NCBI GenBank assembly: GCA_017434885.1
Contig: JAFSGE010000025.1
Span: 62,001 to 126,000, forward strand
Length of the DNA: 64,000 nt
Source: Lachnospiraceae bacterium
Lineage (GTDB): Bacteria > Bacillota > Clostridia > Lachnospirales > Lachnospiraceae
Direction: 5' to 3'
Shown: one piece after another, positions 42,669-50,848 of the stretch
Numbering within the stretch: position 1 is the first letter of the stretch
Layout: the number at the start of each line of letters is the position of its first letter
Notes under the pieces: model-generated
Told to the model about the DNA's origin: nothing
The model's input: only the letters and a program-made list of their open reading frames with translations
Database searches by the model: none
Made by a program: the position numbers and the translations under genes

Positions 42669-43370
42669 ATGAAAACGAAAATTAAAAAATCCATTGAAGA
42701 ATTAATTTTTCAGGCATTTGAGAGGGAACAAAAAGAAGTAGAAAAGCAACTTGAAGAAATGCGAGAGGCTATAGCAAGGGGCGAACTTGTGGTGACTGGT
42801 AAATCTTTTATGGATGCTATTTTGTGTAGTAGTAAGAATACTACTTACTATGAAATTGACTGGCGGGAGATAAAAAGTAGATGCGAAGATATTCGCGGCA
42901 GAATTAATCGAAGCGAACCGGAAAACGTTGAAATCAGGTTTAATACAATGAGCCAGTTATACTTAAACAAGGAAAAGAGACTTGTTGACACCTATGTCAA
43001 GATTTGGACAATGGATGGAATGGAACCGCTTTTTTTGTTTTTAACAAATGATGCATTGATTAATGCTCTCGTTTTTTTGGGTGGAGCTAAGAAAGAAGCT
43101 TTCCTTGTTTTTATCGATGATGAAAAAACAACGCATTACGTACAACTTAAAGAGTTTTATTTGTTATCGATAATCCAACAGGAAGATAGGAGTTGGGGAT
43201 TGATTACCAGTTACTCCTGGTTTTCGGCTCGTGTATCAACGAACACGATTCAAGGGGACGCATTAAACTCGGTTGTGGATTTGTTTCTGGCAGATTGGTT
43301 TAGAAAATTTGTAACTGACAAAATTAAAACAGAACAAGAAAAAGAAGGGGAAGAAGATGGCGAAGAGTAA
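42669..43370 (+). CDS. hypothetical protein upstream of the P4-type helicase
   Basis: Not recognised. A protein of 233 residues: an N-terminal coiled-coil-like helix (about 1-40, Glu/Lys rich), a mixed middle and an acidic tail. A GTGGAGG site precedes the start. Its end overlaps the start of the helicase gene by 14 bp, which suggests translational coupling and a role in the same replication step, perhaps as a loader or priming partner. Confidence 0.6.
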   Translation: MKTKIKKSIEELIFQAFEREQKEVEKQLEEMREAIARGELVVTGKSFMDAILCSSKNTTYYEIDWREIKSRCEDIRGRINRSEPENVEIRFNTMSQLYLNKEKRLVDTYVKIWTMDGMEPLFLFLTNDALINALVFLGGAKKEAFLVFIDDEKTTHYVQLKEFYLLSIIQQEDRSWGLITSYSWFSARVSTNTIQGDALNSVVDLFLADWFRKFVTDKIKTEQEKEGEEDGEE

Positions 43371-45102
43371 GAAAAAAGTTTTATTTTTAAATAGTATTAC
43401 GTTAGATGAAAAAGAGAATAATTCTTTGTTCGATTTTGGGGAAGAAGACAATAGCAGAAATGTGGAAACTATTGCTCAAGTAAGTGATGTTTGTGAAATT
43501 GCTGATTTTGACACAGGCTATGATGCTGCAGTCAAGAAAAATAGGGATAAAAGAAAAGAGGCCGAAGAGAATGAGGGAAGGCTTTGGGCATTGAATAGGA
43601 GTGTCGACAAAGATGATGATTTATTTAATTACAATCTTGAAAATGAGAAAAAGATACCGTTATCTGAAACGTATTCAGTGCCGAAACCAGTTGAAGCTAA
43701 AGTGATAAGTGAACGGATTCCAGAAATGCAATGCCTTCCCGTCGTTCGTGCTAAAGCTGTTCTGACAAAGGATGTTGTGAGTGAGGAGCAGATAATCAAA
43801 GACCGTTCGCTTCGCATTGCAAAGGATTTCATCAACAAGGAACATTTAATTATTGTTGATGGTGAGATTTGTTGGTATAACGGTACTTTTTATAGGAAGT
43901 TATCTGAACGAGAATTACAAGGTATGATTTTTGAGCGATATTATGAGGAACTCAGCAAGGGTAACTCTCTTACAATTTTGAGTAATGCTGCTAAACTGGT
44001 TACCTTTTGTATTAAAAAACAACTAGATGAATTTCCACTTAATACAAACCTTGTGATTTTTACAAATGGAACGTTAGAAGTGGACACAAAACGTTTTAGA
44101 CAAAATTCTTATAAAGATTTGGCAAATTCTGCATTGGGGATAAAGTACAATCCGAGTTGCCTATCAATGCCAAATACCAAAATGTTTTTGGAGACGATTG
44201 CGGATGGAGATGAAGAACTGTATGAGTTATTACTTCAGGTCATCGGCTATATTTTGAGTAATGACACCAAAGCAAAGGCGTTTTTTTACCTCGAAGGCGT
44301 AGGTGATGCTGGGAAAAGTCGTTTTTGCGATTTGATTGCATCTTTCTTTCCGACATCAGGAACTAATAAGGTTGCGAGAATTGCATTGCAAGATCTTGGA
44401 GGTAAGTTTTCCCTTGGGAACTTGGTTAATGCAAAACTAAATATATCAGAGGATCTCCCTGATAAGGCCCTTTCGGTAATTACTGTTTCAAAAATCAAAA
44501 TGTTATCCGATGGAAACAGGCAGGAGGCAGAGGCGAAGTATGTGCAAAAATTTAGTTTTCGCCCAACTTGTAAGTTTTTGTTCGCATCCAATCACCCGTT
44601 GAAACTGAAAGAATATGATCAAGCTTTTGTTGATCGAGTGGTCTACGTTCCCTTTTTAAAGGCTATCCCTAAGCATAAACAGGATAGAAATATATTAGAA
44701 AAAATGCAGATAGAGTTACCGGCCTTGTTTAATCATGCAATAGATGCTTATAAAAGATTGGTAGCAAGTGGCTATTGTTGGGCGGGAACTGAAAGGTTCA
44801 AACCTCGAATTGAAATTACTAATGCCGGTATTATTGTTAATAAGATGGCTGAATTAAGAAAATTTGTAGAAAAATGTTGCGATTTTGAAAGGGATTATAT
44901 TACTGCTACGTCGGAATTGCAAGAAGAATATCTCTTGTTCTGCCAAAAATATAATTATTCCCCCATCTTGGGAGATCGTTTCTCAAGAGAGCTGATTGAA
45001 GTACTTCCTGATTCTGTGACACGGGTAAAAATCGGTAATCAAAGACGAGGTTTTAAGGGTATTCGTATATTACATCCCTATTCAGAAGATGGATTTCAAT
45101 GA
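43357..45102 (+). CDS. phage/plasmid P4-family primase-helicase (SF3 helicase, D5-like)
   Basis: A protein of 581 residues. The C-terminal part is an SF3/AAA+ helicase: Walker A GVGDAGKS at 314-321, an acidic Walker B segment (LNISEDLPD) and sensor-like CKFLFASNHPLKL. A D5_N-type domain (about 190-300) precedes it. The N-terminal 150 residues are acidic and low-complexity, and no DxD primase site is visible, so this may be helicase only. It is the element's likely replication motor, as in P4-type satellites and PICIs. Confidence 0.9.
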   Translation: MAKSKKKVLFLNSITLDEKENNSLFDFGEEDNSRNVETIAQVSDVCEIADFDTGYDAAVKKNRDKRKEAEENEGRLWALNRSVDKDDDLFNYNLENEKKIPLSETYSVPKPVEAKVISERIPEMQCLPVVRAKAVLTKDVVSEEQIIKDRSLRIAKDFINKEHLIIVDGEICWYNGTFYRKLSERELQGMIFERYYEELSKGNSLTILSNAAKLVTFCIKKQLDEFPLNTNLVIFTNGTLEVDTKRFRQNSYKDLANSALGIKYNPSCLSMPNTKMFLETIADGDEELYELLLQVIGYILSNDTKAKAFFYLEGVGDAGKSRFCDLIASFFPTSGTNKVARIALQDLGGKFSLGNLVNAKLNISEDLPDKALSVITVSKIKMLSDGNRQEAEAKYVQKFSFRPTCKFLFASNHPLKLKEYDQAFVDRVVYVPFLKAIPKHKQDRNILEKMQIELPALFNHAIDAYKRLVASGYCWAGTERFKPRIEITNAGIIVNKMAELRKFVEKCCDFERDYITATSELQEEYLLFCQKYNYSPILGDRFSRELIEVLPDSVTRVKIGNQRRGFKGIRILHPYSEDGFQ

Positions 45103-45182
45103 TAAGAAGGTGCTATATGAATGATATCGTATAATAAAATATTCGAATTATATATTGTAATTATATAAAGGAGGATGAAACT

Positions 45183-45362
45183 ATGAAATTGCTTACAGTT
45201 AGAGAAACCCAAGCTGTTCTGCGAATAGGACGCGATAAAACGTATGCGCTTATGAAATCAAAGGCGTTTCCTTCTATCAAAATCGGGGGACGTTATTTCG
45301 TAGATGAGGATGCACTGCAGGAATGGGTACAAAAATATAGCTATCGTGAGTTTGTGTTTTAA
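45183..45362 (+). CDS. xis: excisionase-like helix-turn-helix protein
   Basis: A 59-residue MerR/HTH_17-type DNA-binding protein: LTVRETQAVLRIGRDKTYALMKS forms the helix-turn-helix (motif region about 4-26), followed by the wing FPSIKIGGRYFVDEDALQEW. AAAGGAGG precedes the start. Its place directly before the integrase gene is typical of recombination directionality factors. A hairpin separates the two. Confidence 0.85.
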   Translation: MKLLTVRETQAVLRIGRDKTYALMKSKAFPSIKIGGRYFVDEDALQEWVQKYSYREFVF

Positions 45363-45365
45363 ATT

Positions 45366-45409
45366 AACGAGATAAGTAGAATTCGATATATGCTACTTAT
45401 CTCGTTTTT
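45366..45409 (+). terminator. terminator between excisionase-like gene and integrase
   Basis: A stem of about 14 bp (AACGAGATAAGTAG with CTACTTATCTCGTT) followed by a T-run. Integrase expression needs read-through or a separate promoter. Confidence 0.85.
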
Positions 45410-45424
45410 CGAGGAGAAAACATT

Positions 45425-46657
45425 ATGGACAACAAAAAGAGAAATGCCAAGGGCGAGGGCAGTTTCAAAACAAATGCTAACGGCACCATTACGCATCGCA
45501 AGCATGTGGGTTACAAAACTAATGGAGCGAGGAAAATATTGACTGTTACCGCCAATAACAAATCAGCATGTATAAGAGAAATGCGTAAAATGGAAAAGGA
45601 GTGGAAAGAAAAACAGGACAAAAGCACTTTTTCAAATGCAATTACAGTAGAAAGTCTTTGTACAATGCATTTGCAATATCAGGTGGAGCAAAAGGAGTTA
45701 AAACCCAAGTCGATAGATCGCCGTGAATGTACTATTGAAAAGCATATCGGGGAATATAATCTGGGGAAAATGCAGGTACAAGCAGTGAAATCATCAGATA
45801 TAGATTTTCATATTAATGGATTAATTAATGCCGGAAAATTATCGTATTCTTCGATAGAAAAGGTTTTGGATGTTTTAAATGCGGCTTATAATTGGGCGTT
45901 GCTCTTGGGAAAATTAGAGCATAATCCAGTTTCACAAATTAAGGCGAGTCTTTCTAAACGAATTAACAAAATAAAAAATAAGTCGTCAGATGAGGCGGAT
46001 GTTGTTGTTTTGACAGACGAAGAAGTTGAGATGTTTAGAGCGGAAGCACTTTCAATCAATACTAAAACCGGAAAATATCAATATCCGGCAGGCGCATATG
46101 GTTTGTTACTACTTTATACCGGAATGCGCTGTGGAGAGATGATTGCATTACGCTGGAAAGACGTGGATTTTGAAAATGGCCTGCTGAAAATTGAAAAGAG
46201 TCAATCTATGGCAAAAAATAGAACTGGAGAAAATGAGGATAAGAAGTACATTGCTGTAGAAGGAACAACTAAAAATGAAAAAGCAAGGGAAATTAGATTG
46301 AAACCGGAAGCATTAGAAATGTTGCGGATAATCAGAAAAGAAAGCCTATATACCGAAGCTGAGGATTTGGTTGTTACTACGAAGTCAGGGAAGGCAAATA
46401 CGGCTACGAATCTGGAACATCGAATGGCTACTATTTTCAAAAATGCCGGACTTGTAGATTATACCGGTGCATTACATATTTTTAGAAGGACTTTTGCAAC
46501 CCAAATGTATGAGGAAGGAGCTAGGGTAAAAGATATTGCGGCGTATATTGGAGACTTAGCAAGTACCACGGAACAATATTACATAGCAGCAAGAAAAAAG
46601 GTAAAGGTAGGTGATAAATCAAAACATATAGTGGAATTGCCAAAGGTAAAGGGATAA
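45425..46657 (+). CDS. int: tyrosine-recombinase integrase
   Basis: Catalyses recombination between attP and the tRNA-Gln attB. Of its 410 residues, the N-terminal arm-binding (AP2-like) part is about 1-60, the SAM-like core-binding domain about 65-170 and the catalytic domain about 190-395. Catalytic residues: Arg235 (TGMRCGE), His351 and Arg354 (HIFRR) and a C-terminal tyrosine at 385/386 (TTEQYY). The usual second His box reads IGDLAS here. GAGGAG precedes the start. It is intact by sequence. Confidence 0.95.
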   Translation: MDNKKRNAKGEGSFKTNANGTITHRKHVGYKTNGARKILTVTANNKSACIREMRKMEKEWKEKQDKSTFSNAITVESLCTMHLQYQVEQKELKPKSIDRRECTIEKHIGEYNLGKMQVQAVKSSDIDFHINGLINAGKLSYSSIEKVLDVLNAAYNWALLLGKLEHNPVSQIKASLSKRINKIKNKSSDEADVVVLTDEEVEMFRAEALSINTKTGKYQYPAGAYGLLLLYTGMRCGEMIALRWKDVDFENGLLKIEKSQSMAKNRTGENEDKKYIAVEGTTKNEKAREIRLKPEALEMLRIIRKESLYTEAEDLVVTTKSGKANTATNLEHRMATIFKNAGLVDYTGALHIFRRTFATQMYEEGARVKDIAAYIGDLASTTEQYYIAARKKVKVGDKSKHIVELPKVKG

Positions 46658-46684
46658 AGGCGAGTGAGTATAACATTCGTCTTT
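46657..46684 (+). terminator. terminator after the integrase
   Basis: An 8-bp stem (GGCGAGTG with CATTCGTC, two G-U pairs) and a short T-run; it separates integrase from the AbiGi-like cassette. Confidence 0.6.
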
Positions 46685-46785
46685 ATTAATGAAAAGAATT
46701 TTTGAAGATAAAACTACTAGTAGAAGAAAAATGCACGTAGTGGTATACTATACAATGAGAAATAAGTTATGCAAAGGATTAAAAG

Positions 46786-47703
46786 GTGAAAGCGGAGTTA
46801 ATTAATGAGCAACTAAAATATGTACAAAGTGCAAATTCAGTATTTCACTTTATGAAGCAGTCAAGGTTCTTAAAAGATGCTTTGGAGCGCAAGGGATTGT
46901 CGCCAAGATATTGTGAAGAAGATATTAGCTATTTAAATGTACAAATCGATGGTGTATTAATTGAAAAAATTCTTGTTTTGCAAAAATGTTTTTGTGATGT
47001 TCCATTACATAAATTAACAGATAATTTTCAGATAAGTTTGGAAAAAGAGGAAATACAAAGCCTAAATGACGATGAAAGAGAAGAAATCGTTAATAATAAT
47101 ACACATCCGGATTATTATGGTAAATATGCAATTGCATTTTCTAAAATGTGGTGTATAGATCAAAATCTTCAACCAGTACATTATGTTAATTCTGAAGCAG
47201 AATTTGCCAGAGATTTAAAGAAGGTATTGGAATATGCTATTTCTCAAGAGGATTTAGAGGATGTATTTTTTGATGATGTGATAAACAGATTATGCTATTT
47301 GAAACCACTATGCGGAGAGATGGTTCGAACATTAAAAAGTGGAAAAACAGTTCATATTTCAAAGAATTTTCATGATGAAAAGGAGTGGCGTTATGTGCCT
47401 AAACTTGAAGATTTAGAGAAGGTGAAAAAGGGAAGAGTTATTGTAAAACTACCTATTGTTGAGAAAAAAGAGACAGTAAGCAATGAATTGGAAAAAGAGA
47501 ATTATAAAGATATTTGGCTTCGATTTGAATATGATGATGTGAAATATATTGTAGTTCCTAATGATGCCGAACGAATATCATTAATTAAGTTTATCAACGA
47601 TATTCCTGATGATAATTTCAAAAGCGACGTGGACGTTGACATTCAAAGGAGTGTACTCATAAGTAAAATTTTGGTTTTAAATGAAATTAAAGAGGATTGG
47701 TAG
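46786..47703 (+). CDS. AbiGi-like protein (abortive phage resistance family)
   Basis: A protein of 305 residues with a GTG start (CAAAGG upstream) that matches the AbiGi family pattern: an N-terminal NSVFHFMKQSRFLKDAL then SPRYCEED, a central CFCDVPLH and YYGKYAIAFSKMWCIDQNLQPVHYV (motif regions about 15-120), and FHDEKEWRYVP (about 195). Lactococcal AbiG is a two-gene abortive infection system in which AbiGi is regarded as the antitoxin-like partner. Here it heads a three-gene cassette between the integrase and attR. Confidence 0.8.
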   Translation: MKAELINEQLKYVQSANSVFHFMKQSRFLKDALERKGLSPRYCEEDISYLNVQIDGVLIEKILVLQKCFCDVPLHKLTDNFQISLEKEEIQSLNDDEREEIVNNNTHPDYYGKYAIAFSKMWCIDQNLQPVHYVNSEAEFARDLKKVLEYAISQEDLEDVFFDDVINRLCYLKPLCGEMVRTLKSGKTVHISKNFHDEKEWRYVPKLEDLEKVKKGRVIVKLPIVEKKETVSNELEKENYKDIWLRFEYDDVKYIVVPNDAERISLIKFINDIPDDNFKSDVDVDIQRSVLISKILVLNEIKEDW

Positions 47704-47704
47704 T

Positions 47705-48751
47705 ATGGGAAATAAATTAAAGGATTTATTTACTGAAGAACCAGATGAGTTAACAGGTATAATTCATTTTGCCAATAGGGATAGTTATCAAAAATTTGTT
47801 GATAAGATGGATGAAGTTTATGTTGATGGAAAACCGGCAAGAGTTGATGGAATCAAGAGTATTCAGTTTAATATGAATGATGGCGATAATCAATATCAAA
47901 TTGAAGAACAGAAACACATTAAGCAGGTAATTGTGTATCCTTATCAAGAAGAAATAAATATTCCTATTGAGTTTAGGGGGAAGCAGGAGCAATTTGTTTT
48001 TCATAGGAAGATTTTGCAGGATAAAATTGAGCTAGTCACTCCAGTAGGTGCAATCGTAGAAGTGTTAATAGTTTTGGATACTAAGAAAGAAAATGTGCGA
48101 CTTACTTATACAACATATGATGAAAGAGCTAAAGATATACAAGAATTAATATATGCATATGAAAGAATGTTTGCGTTAATAGATTCTTTATATGCAAAAG
48201 ATTTTAATAATGATGAAAAGAATAGAATGCAGTTATATTTTAAAGAATCAATATCGTATTTTCAAAGACTAGAGGAATTATCAATGTCTTTGGGGATTTG
48301 CATTGAACCCGCATTGATTAAGTCGGAAAAAGATAGCCAAGGAATGATAGAAAGACTATACCTATTATGTGTAAAAAAGCGTAAGATTAGAAGTAATGAC
48401 CGACTAAATTCTATTAGTGAAGTCTCTGTGATGGAGTGTGAGGTGGGGCAAGAGATTTTGACGACTCACATTTATAAAGAAGATTATGATTTGTTTAATA
48501 AGAAGGTGACAATATATACGGTGAGTTGTATGTTTAATGCTATAGTTAGTAAAATTGAAAAAGATAAAGAAGGAACAATGAAAATATATTTTACTGATAG
48601 TGATATTAAACCTATGTATCGTTCGTATTCGGCGCATATGACCTTACAGGAGGCAGAAAAGGAAAGAGAGGGGTTATTCGATTGCATTGATCAATATCGA
48701 GATGCAAAGAAATTTTTAGAGCAGTTTGAAGAAATATTGGAGAATAAATAG
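47705..48751 (+). CDS. cassette gene 2, unknown (possible AbiGii-position effector)
   Basis: Not recognised. The ATG at 47705 lies 2 bp after the AbiGi-like stop, with AGAGGA upstream. The 348-residue product has a beta-rich N-terminal half (about 1-140, with EEINIPIEFRGKQEQFVFHRKI) and a helical and mixed C-terminal half. No nucleotidyltransferase, nuclease or membrane motif is obvious by eye. In lactococcal AbiG the second gene is the toxin (AbiGii); the position fits, but sequence identity with AbiGii is not established. Confidence 0.65.
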   Translation: MGNKLKDLFTEEPDELTGIIHFANRDSYQKFVDKMDEVYVDGKPARVDGIKSIQFNMNDGDNQYQIEEQKHIKQVIVYPYQEEINIPIEFRGKQEQFVFHRKILQDKIELVTPVGAIVEVLIVLDTKKENVRLTYTTYDERAKDIQELIYAYERMFALIDSLYAKDFNNDEKNRMQLYFKESISYFQRLEELSMSLGICIEPALIKSEKDSQGMIERLYLLCVKKRKIRSNDRLNSISEVSVMECEVGQEILTTHIYKEDYDLFNKKVTIYTVSCMFNAIVSKIEKDKEGTMKIYFTDSDIKPMYRSYSAHMTLQEAEKEREGLFDCIDQYRDAKKFLEQFEEILENK

Positions 48752-48753
48752 AA

Positions 48754-49209
48754 ATGTATATTGATTTACTTTATGTGATATTTAATGCGTTACGGAATAA
48801 ATATGGAAAGGTAAATCCGAACAGGTTTACATGTGATACAATGAAGAAGGAAAAAGGAAATGTATTACATATTAACCCATTAAGCCTTTCTGACATGAAA
48901 ACGATTACTTATGATAATCTTGGAAAAATATATTCTTCAAATGAAAACTATCAAAAAGATTTAGATGATGTTTTAAATCTGAATGATCCGACGGGATATT
49001 TGATTTCAAATAGACAGGCGGCATTGAAGTCTTTAATAAGTAGATTGAGAGAACTAAAACCAGGACAAGATGCAATGCCTTTATTAAGGAAATTAGAGAA
49101 ATATTGTTTTAAGTTAAATGAAAATGGAGAATATCCGGAATATGCAGGAATTCTTCAGTGGTATGTAAAAAAACAGATTAGGCATCATGGTGGAATGGCA
49201 TTATTTTAG
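48754..49209 (+). CDS. cassette gene 3, unknown
   Basis: Not recognised. A protein of 151 residues that starts 2 bp after the stop of cassette gene 2, so it is part of the same operon. It is basic, with helices around 1-20 and 95-125 and a conserved-looking C-terminus (YAGILQWYVKKQIRHHGG). It is the last gene before attR; classical AbiG has no third gene. Confidence 0.62.
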   Translation: MYIDLLYVIFNALRNKYGKVNPNRFTCDTMKKEKGNVLHINPLSLSDMKTITYDNLGKIYSSNENYQKDLDDVLNLNDPTGYLISNRQAALKSLISRLRELKPGQDAMPLLRKLEKYCFKLNENGEYPEYAGILQWYVKKQIRHHGGMALF

Positions 49210-49213
49210 AACA

Positions 49214-49235
49214 ATAGGTCAATCCATAGGTCAAT
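49214..49235 (+). repeat. paired direct repeats, candidate integrase arm sites (right)
   Basis: ATAGGTCAAT at 49214-49223 and 49226-49235, matching the left pair at 25772-25793 in sequence, orientation and 12-bp period. It lies 55 bp inside attR. Confidence 0.7.
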
Positions 49236-49290
49236 TTCCAAACTCAACGATTGAAATACCCGATAAATACAGGAGAAATGCGGTGTCAAA

Positions 49291-49341
49291 CAACGGACTC
49301 TGACTCCGTCATCTCAAGGTTCGAATCCTTGTAGCCCTGCT
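49291..49341 (+). repeat. attR core (51-bp direct repeat; partial tRNA-Gln)
   Basis: Identical to 25559-25609. It lacks the acceptor 5' strand and D-arm, so it cannot form a tRNA; it marks the right boundary of the element. Confidence 0.95.
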
Positions 49342-49347
49342 TAGAAA

Positions 49348-49376
49348 CCCCGAAGGAATTGGCCTTCGGGGTTTTT
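49348..49376 (+). terminator. original chromosomal terminator of tRNA-Gln
   Basis: Stem CCCCGAAGG with CCTTCGGGG followed by a T-run, 7 bp after attR. Before integration this would have ended the tRNA-Gln transcript. Confidence 0.88.
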
Positions 49377-49497
49377 GATATGGCAATAAAAACCACTAAA
49401 TATAGAAAAAATATTGCTTTTCCGACATAAATATTGTATGATAGTTTACATAATTTGTTATATTATGGGAATTTGTGATGTGACGGAGGCGCGATAT

Positions 49498-50592
49498 ATG
49501 AAAAAATTAAGAATTGTAAAAATGATTATGATGATTTGCCTCATAATCGGAATGGCAGTTATCCCTGTAAATGAGCTGAATGTACAGGCAGCAGAGGTGA
49601 TTGCTACCGTGGAGGGATCTGTTTTATCAGAGACTACTCATGAATTATTGTATCTCTCTACCAAAGAAGGAAACATGGAAATCAAGATTGACAGTACAAC
49701 AGATGCCAGCGGCTGCAAATTATTGCTTACAGGACAGGAAATCAGAGTTTCTGTATCTCACGGTTCAGACGGCTATCTGCATGCAGTGAAAATTACCAAT
49801 ACAACAACAACTCCCGGAATTTCACTGGATTCATCAACAAAAGCTACTGTGACAGGAACAATTAACAAGAAATCCAACAGTGAAATTATTTATTTTGATA
49901 CTTCTTACGGACAGATGGAGCTGAAACTTGATCCGACTACGGACATCAGCGGTTGCACTGTTCTTGTTTCGGGAAAAACATATGAAATTGTCTGTGCCAG
50001 AGGTTCTGATGCGTATATGCATGCTATGAGTATTAAAGACTCTTCAGCAACGGTGACAACTACATCCACAGGAACAGTGGTAACTCAGAATCTTTCTTCG
50101 CTGACACCTGCGCCGTCTTCCGCGCTTGACAGTAGCGTTGTTACCATGTCGGTATCGGGTACCGTTGTGGACAAGACCAAAGAAAATCTTCTTTACTTAT
50201 CCACAAAGGACGGAGAAATGCAGTTTGTAATTGACAGTAAGACAGACAGCAGAAATGGTATGATTCTGATGCCCGGAACAAAATTAACAGTAACCTTCTA
50301 TCATGGTTCTGATGCATATCTGCACGCGGCAGTGATTCAGGGGAATCCGAAGTATACATTATCTGCCAAGTTGGATAGCGATACCAAGTCTACCGTAACA
50401 GGTACAGTAAAGAGTGAAACCACAGAAAATACACTTTTCTTAGATACTCAACACGGGGAGATGGAACTGAAGATGGATGCTCTTGAAAGTGTTAAAGGTT
50501 GTAAAGTTTTGATTGCCGGTAAAAAGATTGTTATCACTTGTGAACGCGGTTCCGATGCCTATATGCATGTGACAAGCATTACAGGCGCATAA
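49498..50592 (+). CDS. secreted protein with four tandem repeats of about 66 residues
   Basis: Not a family I can name. The ATG at 49498 (CGGAGG upstream) gives a signal peptide (KKLRIVK, hydrophobic core about 8-25, cleavage likely after VQAA near 33). The rest is four diverged copies of one beta-rich unit. Each copy has V-x-G-T/S at the start, a central LYLSTKEG-like or YFDTSYG-like turn, a G-(C)-x-L-L-x-x-G strand and an RGSDAYMHA-like end. It resembles repeat surface or wall-binding proteins. The ligand is unknown. It lies just outside attR. Confidence 0.75.
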   Translation: MKKLRIVKMIMMICLIIGMAVIPVNELNVQAAEVIATVEGSVLSETTHELLYLSTKEGNMEIKIDSTTDASGCKLLLTGQEIRVSVSHGSDGYLHAVKITNTTTTPGISLDSSTKATVTGTINKKSNSEIIYFDTSYGQMELKLDPTTDISGCTVLVSGKTYEIVCARGSDAYMHAMSIKDSSATVTTTSTGTVVTQNLSSLTPAPSSALDSSVVTMSVSGTVVDKTKENLLYLSTKDGEMQFVIDSKTDSRNGMILMPGTKLTVTFYHGSDAYLHAAVIQGNPKYTLSAKLDSDTKSTVTGTVKSETTENTLFLDTQHGEMELKMDALESVKGCKVLIAGKKIVITCERGSDAYMHVTSITGA

Positions 50593-50618
50593 CATCTAAT
50601 ATATATAAGATAATGATA

Positions 50619-50657
50619 AGAGTATTCTTTTGCGAAAAGCAGAAGAATACTCTTTTT
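50619..50657 (+). terminator. terminator after the four-repeat protein gene
   Basis: An 11-bp perfect stem (AGAGTATTCTT with AAGAATACTCT) followed by a T-run. Confidence 0.88.
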
Positions 50658-50752
50658 CGTCCAATAAGACGGCTCGCAAAGCGCGGTATCGTTTGGTTGT
50701 AGCGGAAACGCCGAAACATGCAAAGAAAATGCGCAGAAAGTGGCATGTTCAC

Positions 50753-50781
50753 TTGACGTAAGGCAATATGACTGATATACT
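50753..50781 (+). promoter_or_regulatory. sigma-A promoter of the degV gene
   Basis: TTGACG (50753-50758), a 17-bp spacer and TATACT (50776-50781) with an extended -10 TG at 50773-50774. Confidence 0.78.
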
Positions 50782-50848
50782 TCTTAATACATGTAGTTTT
50801 GAAAAACACATGTTAAAGTTTAAATGAATACATAAAGAGGTAATAAAA

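Larger units (their letters stand above)
25559..49341. mobile_element. integrated element of about 23.8 kb in tRNA-Gln (satellite/IME-like)
   Basis: Bounded by 51-bp perfect direct repeats derived from the tRNA-Gln 3' end. It contains a tyrosine integrase (45425-46657), an excisionase-like protein (45183-45362), a P4-type SF3 helicase, a YqaJ exonuclease and Rad52-like annealing protein, and a possible Rep-type initiator. I see no capsid, portal, terminase, tail, lysis, relaxase/coupling or type IV secretion genes. It is therefore not a complete prophage or self-transmissible ICE; a mobilisable element or phage satellite fits better. Cargo: HNH protein, RtcB-PrfH, an AAA+/membrane cluster and an AbiGi-like cassette. 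Confidence 0.9.

Noticed and set aside
49291-49341. second tRNA-Gln
   Set aside because: Only the 3' two thirds are present; the acceptor 5' strand and D-arm are missing, so it is the attR remnant.
25559-49341. complete prophage
   Set aside because: DUF932, YqaJ, SF3 helicase and integrase are phage-like, but no structural, packaging or lysis gene is visible.
25559-49341. self-transmissible conjugative element
   Set aside because: No VirB4, coupling protein or certain relaxase is seen; the Rep-like gene alone does not support conjugation.
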